Shown one piece after another: positions 15,219 to 23,700 of a DNA stretch of 25,419 nucleotides (positions are counted from its first letter, which is position 1; each line of letters begins with the position of its first letter). The translations under genes and the position numbers were made by a program. Under the pieces are notes generated by a model. That model ran no database searches, was not told the origin of the DNA, and saw only the letters and a program-made list of their open reading frames with translations. Origin of the DNA: a virus; the IMG/VR virus record IMGVR_UViG_3300007504_001353, positions 1 through 25,419 of that record. One strand, 5' to 3'.

Positions 15219-16394
15219 TCAATCTTCTTGATTAAAAGGATTCTCCGGGACTTCTACTTCATCCGGCTCAAATTCTTGATTTTCATCAGCATCTGAACCC
15301 AAATATTTACTTCTTAAATCTTCCTCTACGGTATCCAAATTATCTTTTATAAAGTTAATCATTTTTTCTCTGCCAACAAAATCTTGGCCGGCATACTGAT
15401 AACGAACCTTCGAAGGTCTATCAAAAAGATCTACCATTAATCCAGCTTCAAACAACTCAATTTCTTTTCTTACTATGCCTTTCGTATATTCGACAAAATA
15501 CTCAGCTTTTTTAAATGGTGAAGCTACTTTATTTTTTGTTATTCTTGCTCTAACCAAATGCCCAATCCGTTCTTCATGAGCATTTAAAATAGTATTCTCT
15601 CTCGTTAACGATGGAGCAACCATAAGCATTATCGAGCAAGCGTGTTTCCATGCGCGTCCGCCGGGAGTCGATTCGGGGTTTCCATACGTCTCTCCAACTT
15701 TTACTTTAACATGATTTAAGCCAAACATAACAACATTTGCATTCGCCACAACAGGAGTTAATTTTTTTAGCTCTGTCGTTAAAAATCTTGCAGTAGCCGC
15801 AATATTTGCTTTTCCTACCGCAGAAGCTGCTTCTGTTGGTGTTTGAATTGAAGCAATAGAGTCCAAAGTTACAACCCCCAATCTTGAAAGGTCAAATCTT
15901 CTTAACTTCCCAGAAGGAGTTTTCATGGATATAACTTGCCCAGTTTTAACCATATCAAGAAGTCCCATTGTATGCTTAAACTTCCCAGTTTTTAATTTCT
16001 TTGTAACTCCGACCAACCCTGTGAATATATCAACTCCATTATTAGTTTTTACCAATATAACTCTATCATTATCAATACCAAGCATTTCAGCCCAATCAGG
16101 ATCATATGTATATTCTGCATCAATAAATAAGCCGCAATTATCAGGATGCATCCTTTGCCAAATAGCCATAGACAAAAGAGATAAAAGAGTCTTTCCTGAT
16201 GAAGGCATCCCCGCTATCTGAATTAATCTGCCCCGAGGCCATCCACCAACTCCTAATGCTCGATCAAGAGCTGCAGATGGTGATCTAATAATTTCTGTTG
16301 GAGGTATATCTCTTGGGTTCATAAACAAATTATCTTCCCCAAACATTCCAAGAATTTGTTTATATGCTTTACCTTCTGTTAAAACTTCTGCCAT
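15219..16394 (-). CDS. recA: RecA-type recombinase
   Basis: This 391-residue protein is a RecA-family strand-exchange ATPase. Walker A is GMPSSGKT (62-69); FIDAEYTYDPDWAEMLG (about 90-106) matches the RecA FIDAE region; Walker B is LGVVTLDS, and SIASIQTPTEA continues the loop 1 area. The loop 2 region reads GNPESTPGGRAWKH, followed by RARITKNKVASPFKKAEY, typical of RecA. An insertion of about 30 residues rich in Lys (around 130-165) precedes Walker B, and the C-terminal 25 residues are very acidic, as in bacterial RecA where the tail modulates DNA binding. It promotes recombination-dependent replication and repair. It lies 13 bases after groEL and shares its transcript, with a weak, distant AAGGA site. 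Confidence 0.93.
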   Translation of the reverse strand: MAEVLTEGKAYKQILGMFGEDNLFMNPRDIPPTEIIRSPSAALDRALGVGGWPRGRLIQIAGMPSSGKTLLSLLSMAIWQRMHPDNCGLFIDAEYTYDPDWAEMLGIDNDRVILVKTNNGVDIFTGLVGVTKKLKTGKFKHTMGLLDMVKTGQVISMKTPSGKLRRFDLSRLGVVTLDSIASIQTPTEAASAVGKANIAATARFLTTELKKLTPVVANANVVMFGLNHVKVKVGETYGNPESTPGGRAWKHACSIMLMVAPSLTRENTILNAHEERIGHLVRARITKNKVASPFKKAEYFVEYTKGIVRKEIELFEAGLMVDLFDRPSKVRYQYAGQDFVGREKMINFIKDNLDTVEEDLRSKYLGSDADENQEFEPDEVEVPENPFNQED

Positions 16395-16407
16395 TTATTT
16401 TTTTTCC

Positions 16408-18066
16408 TTAATATTTGTGATTTAAGCCAGTTGAAGATGGTAATCTCCACCCAGGAGGAGGCGTCCAACCTGTAGGATTATCTACTCTGTCTACAATTAC
16501 TGCCTCTGTAGTTAATAATAACAACCCAATGCTCAATGCATTTTGTAGTGCAGTCCTCGTTACTTTCTTTGGGTCAACAACTCCCATCTCAAAAAGGTTT
16601 CCATATTCTTCTGTAACCAAATTAAATCCCGAAAATTCTTCATCAGGAATATTTCCCAAAATTGCTGCCGGCTCTAATCCTGCATTTGTTACAATTTGAA
16701 CAAACGGACGCACGCACGCGCTCACGAGCGTCTCTACGGCGGGCCTATATTCCTCAGATACTTGTTCTAAATCAACCTTCTCGGCTGCCCTAAATAATGC
16801 CATTCCACCTCCAGGGACAATCCCTTCTTCTATGGCAGCACTAACTGCAAAAATTGCATCATCAGCCCGGTCTCCTTTTTCTTTCAGCTCTAATTCGGTA
16901 GAATATCCAACCGTGATAATCGCAGCTTTACTGGTTAAAAACTGTTTTCTTTTTCTTATGTCAAAACGTTCATTATCACCAATAAGAAGCTTTAGATCAC
17001 TTTCATATGTTTTTGTTTGTTCTTCAATTCTCGCTTCATCTCTTTTTGGTTCAATTATTTTCGTTGAATGTCGTCCAACTTCTACTTGGCCAGCAAAACC
17101 TAAATCATCAAAAGTAACATCAGCTAAAGGAATTCCGGAATCTTCTCCGATGACATACGTTCCAAGCAACATCGCTAAATCCTCCAGCCAGGAATCTGGA
17201 TTTGCGCGGAAAGTTGGTATTTTGATCGCACAACTTTTCAGTACACCGGCTTGATGATTATGAACCATTGTTTTTAAAGCAAGCTTGTTTATATTTTTTC
17301 CTATTACCAATAAAGATGCATTTCTCTTTGCAACCTCTGTAAATAACTCTTTGCAATCTTCTATGTGGCTTAGCTCATCATTTAATATAAGAACATGACA
17401 ACGCTTTAAAGCCGAAATTGCATGGCCTTTATCTAAAAAAGCAGAGTGTATATAGCCGCTTTTTAACTCAAGACCATCAATTAACCTTACTGAATTTGCA
17501 ACCCCCGGCACGGCTTCTGCGGTTATTAATCCATCTCTATCAACTAACTCATATGCTTTTGCTATCACGCCTCCCAAATCAGGATCATTATTTGCAGAAA
17601 TAGTTGATACATTTAAAAGATCTTGAGAAGATTCGATTGGCCTTGACAACTTATCTATATTTTCTAAAATTAATTTCAAACCAAGATTAAGCCCATCTCT
17701 AAGAGAAAGAGCGCTGTATCCTGAATTCATTAAAGATAATCCTTTTTGAAGAATCTCTGCAGTCATAACAGTGGAGGTAGTTGTTCCATCTCCAGCTACA
17801 TCTGCTGTTCGGCCAGCTGCTTCTTTTACTAACTGACATCCTGCTTCTTCAAAAGGATCTTCTAATACCACCGAGCGAGCTACAGTAACTCCGTCCTTTG
17901 TAATAATAGGCGCTCCGATAGGTGGCCCGTCATTTACTCTTGCAGGCCCGATAATCACATTTCTACCCTTTGGCCCCATAGTAACCGATACAAGGTTAGC
18001 TAATTTTTCAACCCCAACAAATATAGCTTCACGGGCGCTATTGCCCTTTATAAAATCTTTTGGCAT
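16408..18066 (-). CDS. groL: GroEL-type chaperonin (Cpn60), phage-encoded
   Basis: The 552-residue protein is a group I chaperonin, a barrel that folds proteins using ATP. The equatorial ATP motifs are intact: MGPKGRNVII (30-39), TKDGVTVA (D58, equivalent to D52 in E. coli), DVAGDGTTTSTV (D93) and DDAIFAVSAAIEEGIVPGGG with the hydrolysis Asp. An apical domain with LKSGYIHSAFLDKG and ALKRCHVLILND follows the expected order. A six-residue insertion (RVNDGPPI region) lies in the stem-loop near residue 45. The usual Gly-Gly-Met tail is replaced by a Trp/Pro-containing tail (TGWTPPPGWRLP). No GroES gene is seen here, so it may act alone or use host GroES. A GGAGGG site precedes the ATG, and the gene heads the leftward unit. 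Confidence 0.95.
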   Translation of the reverse strand: MPKDFIKGNSAREAIFVGVEKLANLVSVTMGPKGRNVIIGPARVNDGPPIGAPIITKDGVTVARSVVLEDPFEEAGCQLVKEAAGRTADVAGDGTTTSTVMTAEILQKGLSLMNSGYSALSLRDGLNLGLKLILENIDKLSRPIESSQDLLNVSTISANNDPDLGGVIAKAYELVDRDGLITAEAVPGVANSVRLIDGLELKSGYIHSAFLDKGHAISALKRCHVLILNDELSHIEDCKELFTEVAKRNASLLVIGKNINKLALKTMVHNHQAGVLKSCAIKIPTFRANPDSWLEDLAMLLGTYVIGEDSGIPLADVTFDDLGFAGQVEVGRHSTKIIEPKRDEARIEEQTKTYESDLKLLIGDNERFDIRKRKQFLTSKAAIITVGYSTELELKEKGDRADDAIFAVSAAIEEGIVPGGGMALFRAAEKVDLEQVSEEYRPAVETLVSACVRPFVQIVTNAGLEPAAILGNIPDEEFSGFNLVTEEYGNLFEMGVVDPKKVTRTALQNALSIGLLLLTTEAVIVDRVDNPTGWTPPPGWRLPSSTGLNHKY

Positions 18067-18085
18067 TTATTTCCCTCCTCACCAG

Positions 18086-18094
18086 TATTATACT
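18086..18094. promoter_or_regulatory. Divergent, nearly symmetric -10 region
   Basis: In the 61-base gap between groEL and the ruvC-like gene, 18085-18095 is the near-palindrome AGTATTATACT. Read leftward it gives a perfect TATAAT (18092-18087), about 20 bases ahead of the groEL ATG; read rightward it gives TATACT (18089-18094), about 34 bases ahead of the ruvC-like ATG. Neither direction has a convincing TTGACA box, so the call depends on the -10 and the gene arrangement. Confidence 0.5.
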
Positions 18095-18127
18095 TACAAG
18101 AAAACCCGAACATCTATCAGGAAAACT

Positions 18128-18673
18128 ATGAAAATTTTGGCCCTCGATATATCCAGCGCAACAATCGGCTGGAGCGTTTTTTTAAAAAAAAACGATAAAA
18201 CTATTAAACTTATAGCAGTTGGCCATATCAAACCACTGCCAAAAAAAAAGGCCAAGAATCTTTCTGAAAGAATCTCAGGCGTGTATGATTCTATCATGCA
18301 GCTTTTAGAGCAATATCAGCCCGATGTATTTGCCGTTGAAGATTATGCTCGTAAATTTTCAGCAGGTCGCAGCACAGCAAATACAATTATTCTTTTAAGC
18401 GTATTTAATGAAACAGCTCGTTTAGCTGCATGGAGATATGGCTGCCATGACATAGAATCTTATCCTGTTAGCACAGCAAGAAAAACAATTAAAGAGTTTT
18501 ATAATAGATCTCTAAAATCAAAAGAAGATGTCATTGCTTTTGCCAAAGATAAATTTCAATATACTCCGCATTTAAATAGAATAAAAAATATTGCAAAAGA
18601 ATGCGAAGATGAAGCAGATAGCATTATTATAGGCGTTTGCTGCGCACATAAAAAACCCGGCATACCAGAATAG
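18128..18673 (+). CDS. RuvC-like Holliday junction resolvase
   Basis: This is the only rightward gene. I use the ATG at 18128, giving 181 residues, because the protein fold starts there (MKILALDISS) and AGGA precedes it; an upstream in-frame ATG would extend into groEL. The RNase H-like catalytic acids are D7 (ALDISSATIGW), E71 (FAVEDYA), and D161 and D164 (CEDEADSIIIG), the order seen in RuvC-type resolvases. They cut four-way DNA junctions, which must be removed before packaging. The helix after E71 (SAGRSTANTIIL) is also typical. It lies between the single-stranded DNA-binding protein and groEL, and its stop codon falls in the loop of the following terminator. Confidence 0.85.
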   Translation: MKILALDISSATIGWSVFLKKNDKTIKLIAVGHIKPLPKKKAKNLSERISGVYDSIMQLLEQYQPDVFAVEDYARKFSAGRSTANTIILLSVFNETARLAAWRYGCHDIESYPVSTARKTIKEFYNRSLKSKEDVIAFAKDKFQYTPHLNRIKNIAKECEDEADSIIIGVCCAHKKPGIPE

Positions 18674-18694
18674 ATATGCCGGGCTGAAATTTTT
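18650..18694. terminator. Bidirectional terminator between converging genes
   Basis: Positions 18656-18664 and 18675-18683 form a perfect 9-base stem with a 10-base loop. Leftward the stem is followed by six U residues (A run 18650-18655), a strong terminator for the single-stranded DNA-binding protein transcript. Rightward it has a weaker T5 run (18690-18694) six bases after the stem, and it may also end the ruvC-like transcript, whose TAG (18671-18673) lies in the loop. Confidence 0.85.
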
Positions 18695-18696
18695 AT

Positions 18697-19296
18697 TTAT
18701 TCATTAAAAGTAAAGGATACATCATCATCTTCTTCACTCGAATCACCTGCCGGTGTCCATCCCAATAGATCGTATACATATGCAGGATCGGAAGGGGAAA
18801 TAAGTCTCTCAATGTTGATATTATCTCTGAACTCAACCCAGCTTTCTTTTAAACTCTCAGGAAGAGCCTCTTTTGGGTCCGGAACAACCGAATATAACGG
18901 CTGAGTTCCTTTTGGCCCTTTATTGATATTAATGTCGTAATTTGTTACCTTTCCCCACTTTTTATTTCTTACAAGACCACGTACCGCCTTGAAAATTTGA
19001 GGTCCGACTTCAAGCAATCTGAATTTATCATCAGAGCGATCTAACACTTTTAAAATCCAGCGAGTCTGACGTCTAAAATCTGCATCATCAAGCCTCTGGA
19101 CTAAATCAGGGTCCTCAATTGGGGTGTTTACTTTTCGTCTTCCATCAGAAGTATCCAACCAGTTAACATAAAACTGAACTGGACTTGCCATTATTCTGAC
19201 TGTATTACCGCCTTGGGTTAATTTCATAAAATCGGCTTTTCCGCCGCCTACATCTGCGGAATTCCAATCCACATCTCCAAAAACAAGTTCTGCCAT
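18697..19296 (-). CDS. Single-stranded DNA-binding protein, gp32-like
   Basis: I choose the ATG at 19296, giving 199 residues, because AGGAG sits at proper spacing before it and the protein there begins MAELVFGDVDW; the frame is open further up but gains only a non-conserved stretch. The features fit phage single-stranded DNA-binding proteins: a short N-terminal segment, an OB-like core with LTQGGNTVRIMASPVQFYVNW (about 26-46), FRRQTRWILKVLDRSDDKFRLLEVG (near 75-100), a NKKWGKVTNYDI stretch, and an acidic tail ending DDDVSFTFNE. The acidic, aromatic-ended tail usually recruits partners such as polymerase and recombinase. It lies 60 bases after the 186-residue gene and before the terminator. 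Confidence 0.75.
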   Translation of the reverse strand: MAELVFGDVDWNSADVGGGKADFMKLTQGGNTVRIMASPVQFYVNWLDTSDGRRKVNTPIEDPDLVQRLDDADFRRQTRWILKVLDRSDDKFRLLEVGPQIFKAVRGLVRNKKWGKVTNYDININKGPKGTQPLYSVVPDPKEALPESLKESWVEFRDNINIERLISPSDPAYVYDLLGWTPAGDSSEEDDDVSFTFNE

Positions 19297-19356
19297 TTTT
19301 TCTCCTATATGACTTTTTAATTTAAGCCCTTGATAAAACCATATTATCAAATGAGG

Positions 19357-19917
19357 CTATTCCCACATGTTGTCTTCTTTATCGCACCATTCTTCATTCT
19401 CATCATCCGGCGTGCGTTGCTCCGAAGCAGTTTTAGTACCTTTATTATACGTTATTCCCTGAAGATTTCCTAGCCTTTCAAGAGAATAATCCCTATTTAA
19501 AAACGTTTTGAAGGCATAATGCCAACTTGAAAAATAGCTTGCTTTGTTCTCAAAATATTTCTTTGCAGCTTTGGCTAAAACTAATTCATTATAAGTTTCC
19601 AAATACTCCTCATCAGCTTGCGCAAACCATTCTTTGTCTTTGCTTGTTTTCCAACCTCCTTCTTTTGCTCTTGAAACAGCTTCTCGCCATACTCTATTTT
19701 TATCAGATTCTTTGTAGCCAATCCACACATCTATTTTCGCTATATGTTCCTGACAAACATTCTGGCCATGTAAAGAATAAATTACTCCTTGCTCTGCTGT
19801 ATTTAGATCTATAACCGCATTACGTGGCAACCATGCCGATATTTCATCTATTTCGGTCGTATCTAAAGCTGCAAGTGTGAACTTATTCAGTTGAACTTTT
19901 TCAAGAAAATTGCTCAT
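19357..19917 (-). CDS. Hypothetical protein of the replication block
   Basis: The 186-residue protein is mainly helical with many Trp and Glu residues. Helices around residues 70-145 include WREAVSRAKEGGW and YLETYNELVLAKAAKKYFEN. The C-terminus is acidic (DDENEEWCDKEDNMWE). The gene sits directly before the single-stranded DNA-binding protein gene and one base after the small hydrophobic-segment gene, with AAGGATAGG before the ATG. Its place suggests a replication or recombination partner, for example a recombination mediator, but I see no diagnostic motif. Confidence 0.75.
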   Translation of the reverse strand: MSNFLEKVQLNKFTLAALDTTEIDEISAWLPRNAVIDLNTAEQGVIYSLHGQNVCQEHIAKIDVWIGYKESDKNRVWREAVSRAKEGGWKTSKDKEWFAQADEEYLETYNELVLAKAAKKYFENKASYFSSWHYAFKTFLNRDYSLERLGNLQGITYNKGTKTASEQRTPDDENEEWCDKEDNMWE

Positions 19918-19918
19918 C

Positions 19919-20209
19919 CTATCCTTCTAATTTAGAAATTCTTTTCTCTAATTCATCAATTTTTGATAACTTATAATCAATTGCTCGTAATCGCTGATTA
20001 AGCATAAGATTCAGAAAGAAAAAAATCACCAAAATGGCTGTCGGCTTTTCCGCCGACGGGGTAAGTGTTATTATCCTACCCCCGGCATCAGATTCGAATA
20101 AGTCCCGGAAAACATCTTTTCCGAACTTTTTTGCAAGCGAAGAATAATACGCGAATTCTTCATTTGTCATATCAACAATACGACCTTCTATTTCGCGAAT
20201 CAATTTCAC
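19919..20209 (-). CDS. Small protein with a short hydrophobic segment and coiled-coil end
   Basis: This 96-residue protein has a soluble charged N-terminus (1-55), a hydrophobic run of about 15 residues (57-70, TAILVIFFFLNLML) and a short heptad-like helix (80-95, KLSKIDELEKRISKLEG). It may be a single-pass membrane protein or a buried helix; the hydrophobic run is short for a membrane span. The start is GTG 20209-20207, overlapping the previous stop by four bases; a TTG six bases later has better spacing from the AGGAGGG site. It lies between replication genes, which makes a membrane-tethering role possible but unproven. Confidence 0.65.
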   Translation of the reverse strand: MKLIREIEGRIVDMTNEEFAYYSSLAKKFGKDVFRDLFESDAGGRIITLTPSAEKPTAILVIFFFLNLMLNQRLRAIDYKLSKIDELEKRISKLEG

Positions 20210-20769
20210 ACCCTCCTAACAGAGAAGCCTGGGTTTTTCTTACTCAAATAAGACTTCTTTGATTTTTCTGCGGCCCTTTTTAACCTTTCAACTCTCTGAC
20301 TTCTTGTTGTTTCCAAAGTAACCTCTCCAAACTCAGCATCTTCTATAGGAGTATGACTTGGCTCCACCTCAGGAATGAACGACTCCGGAGAAGGAGATGA
20401 TATATTCTCTGCCGGAAGATTTTGAAGCTCAGGATACTCGCTTTCTACCTCTTTCCTTAATTTCTCCTGAACAGACTCTTCAGATTCTTCCTCTGAGACA
20501 GATCCATTCTTTTTATTAAGAAAACCTTGGAAATATTTTTGGCCTATACCATTCTTTATTTCATCCATAACATATAAAGCAACCTCAAAAGCCTGAACCT
20601 CTGAATAGCTTTTCCCAAAACCCTGCTGAATAATTCTGTTTTTTAACATCCCGATATCTTTCATTTCGGAATTTGAAAACAACCCTTCTCCACATGCAGG
20701 ACATACGTTCTTCATTAAAGCAAATTTCATATTACTATTAACTCGAAATTTACAACTACCGCATATCAT
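20206..20769 (-). CDS. Zinc-ribbon protein after dnaE
   Basis: The 187-residue protein starts with a likely zinc ribbon, C3/C6 (ICGSCKF) and C23/C26 (VCPACGE), in its first 30 residues. A helical part follows (about 35-85, MLKNRIIQQGF, AFEVALYVMDEI), then an acidic, Pro- and Ser-rich linker (about 90-150) and a basic end (RSQRVERLKRAAEKSKKSYL). Zinc ribbons of this kind bind nucleic acid or a protein partner. The gene begins one base after the dnaE stop with GAGGT before its ATG, so it is certainly co-transcribed with dnaE. It might substitute for a zinc-binding module of the primase, but no sequence shows this. Confidence 0.75.
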   Translation of the reverse strand: MICGSCKFRVNSNMKFALMKNVCPACGEGLFSNSEMKDIGMLKNRIIQQGFGKSYSEVQAFEVALYVMDEIKNGIGQKYFQGFLNKKNGSVSEEESEESVQEKLRKEVESEYPELQNLPAENISSPSPESFIPEVEPSHTPIEDAEFGEVTLETTRSQRVERLKRAAEKSKKSYLSKKNPGFSVRRV

Positions 20770-20770
20770 T

Positions 20771-23700
20771 TTAATACCTCGCTTCCCTAACTCTTCTGCC
20801 AGAAATATTCTCCAGCACTGATAAGTTTATATCCTTTTTACCCTGATAATCAGACACTTTACAAATTGCTTTTATTGGAACAACTGTTTCGAATGCTCGT
20901 CTATATCGACCATAATGAAAAGACCATAAGGTCATATGAGCAGTATTGCCATAAGCATCTTCCACTAAATACTTCCCAAACTTCTTTCCTTTATTTTGAC
21001 CATTCTTAATTGTTAGCTCTTTAATTAAGCCTTTAATGATTATCTCAACCTTTATTTTTTTCTTATCAGGAAGATCTTGGATTTTTGATAATGGTGTTAT
21101 CATCGGATTTCCCTTTCTGAAAAATCCCGGAAAAATCTCATGAATAGGGCCGCTAATAGTTCTGCCAAAAACATCTAACTCATTAAGTAAAATTTCTTTT
21201 CGAGACCACTCTTCTTCTGTATAAACAAAATTAATATTATCAATAATCTCATCCAAATTTAATTGCTCATGAATCTCGGCATAAAAGGCTTTTTTTCTTG
21301 CGTTTCTTATTTTAAGTGGCAATGCAGCAAACGCAATCTTTTCGGCTTGGCTGAGAGCTTCAAGGTGTGCATCCCAATATTCTTTTTTTGCTTTATTAAT
21401 TGTATTATTTACTTTTGTTCTATATTTTGCATAATTATCAAAAATAGATTTTCTGGATATACCCCAACAATCAAAAACTCCGGCTTTTGCAAGTGATCCC
21501 ATAACAGTTTTATTTAAGATTCTGCCTTTGGTTCTTGCAAAAAACTGAACCAAATTATCAGGTTTGGCTTGCACAAGCTCTATAATAGCTTTTGCGCCAA
21601 CTCCTTTTAGGGCAGAAAATCCCGTTGCAATTATTTTATCTTCAGAAACCGTATAACCCTCATTACTTGTCATAATATTTGGAGGTGTAATCTTTATCCC
21701 AAGTAATCTGCAATTATTTATATGCTCCAAAGATTCATCAGAATTCGGGTCTTTAGAGTTAAGCAGAGCACACATAAATTCCGTTGGATAATGGCATCGC
21801 ATCCAAGCAGTATAATATGATATATGAGAATAAGCAATAGAATGAGCTTTGTTGAAAGAATATCCAGACATAGGCTCTATCCATCTCTTCCATATATTTA
21901 CCGCTTCTTCTTTGGCCATATTAGAATGCTCCATAGAATCCCTAATAAAATCCGTCTCTGTTTTTGCTGCTAACTCAGGGTCTTTTCCTTTGAGCTTACT
22001 AAGCTTTCTTAGTGCGTCAGCTTGGTTTAAGTTCCAGCCAGCAACATCTTCAGCAATATACATCGCAGATTCTTCATAAAGAAGAATCCCTTGCGTTTTC
22101 TCTAAACCTCGCTTCATATTAGGGTGGCCATATTTAACTTTTTCTTTTCCAAGAACCCTGTCAATATAAATCTCGCGGGTTTCCGGCAGACAAGATGGTC
22201 TGCCTAATGCATTAATTGCGGATATACCTTCAATATTTTTAGGTTTTATCTTTATACAAAATGGAGTTAATGAAGCCTCTAATTGAAAAACCCCGGAGGT
22301 TTCTCCTCGACCAATCATGTCATAAGTTTCTTTGTCATCAAGTGGGATATCTTCAAGCACAAATTCTTTACCTTGAACTTCTTTTATTGTTTTTAATGTA
22401 TTATCAAGAACCGTCATGGTTTTTAGGCCAAGACAATCCATTTTCACTAAACCAAAATCTTCACAACGGTTTTTTTCCCACTGAGTTACCGTAGTCCATG
22501 TACTTGGATCATTAATATCACCTTGCTCAATCCTCAAAGGAATTAGTTCATACAAAGGCTGATCTGCCATGACAATTCCGGCAGCATGAACCCCCCAATT
22601 TCTCGTTAACCCCTCCAATCTCGTCGCATATTCATGCAATTTAGGATAACGCATTAAGGCTTCCGCAAACTCAGGATCGGCTTTCATGGCTTTATCAATG
22701 CTTTTTTCATCTGGCATTATTTTAGTTAAATGATTTGCTATTTCAAACGCAGATGATTTATCTCCACCTAATCTCAAACTTCTCGCGGCATCTTTGATAG
22801 CAACCTTTGGAGATAAAGTGGAGAAATTTGATATTGAGGCGACATTTTCATGCCCATATTTTTCCCTAATATATTGTTTTACCTTATCAGGAGAAGCAAA
22901 ATCTAAATCAATATCCGGTGTTGCCGTTTTTTGCGCATTATGAAATCGCTCAAAAATCAGACCATATTTAATAGAATCAACTCCGGTAATTCCTATTAAA
23001 TAAGCAATTACGCAGCCCCCTACGCTGCCCCTCCCGGTGCCAACAGGAACATTGTTTTCTTTAGCCCATCGAACAAAATCAGCAACGATTAACATATATG
23101 AAGAAAAATCCTTATCCTCCAAAATAGCTAATTCTTTCTTAACCCTCTCCCAATATAACTTTTTATCTTTTTTAGGAAGGTGTCCCACCTTCTCCTTAAA
23201 CCCTTCTATGCACCTATATCTTAAATACGACTGATCCTCCGGAATATTCTTCTTGTTAGAAACCATATCCCAACCCTTAAAAGACCAATAGTTTTTTTCT
23301 TGATGCACAGGAAACTTCGGAAGGATTGTTCCCTTCGGCTCTAAATATGTCGGCTCATCACAAGCATCCAAAATCCGCACCGAATTCGCCATGCCTATCT
23401 CGGCAACCCCCTTCCCAAAAAAATCTATAATCTCTTCGTGAGTCTTGAGATACATATCTTGCACACCATAGCGGAACCTATGCTCATCATCAAGAGCCTT
23501 TCTGTCTTTAACTGCAAGCATGAAATCATGATATTTTGCATGGCTTGCATCTCTATAATGAGCATCACAGGTAATTACATACGGAATATCCATATCTCTT
23601 GATAGACGAATCATTGCTTGATTTAATTTCGGCTGATTTACCTCCCTACCTTTTTTGTCTACATGCACAAGTGCGTGCGGCTGGATCTCAAGAAATAAAT

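Noticed and set aside
19297-19350. N-terminal extension of the single-stranded DNA-binding protein
   Set aside because: The internal ATG has a well-spaced AGGAG and begins the fold. The extension has no such site and a non-conserved look.
22170-22210. Possible intein start in DnaE (Cys-Leu-Pro then Glu-Thr)
   Set aside because: The polymerase sequence continues without any inserted splicing blocks and the protein length is normal.
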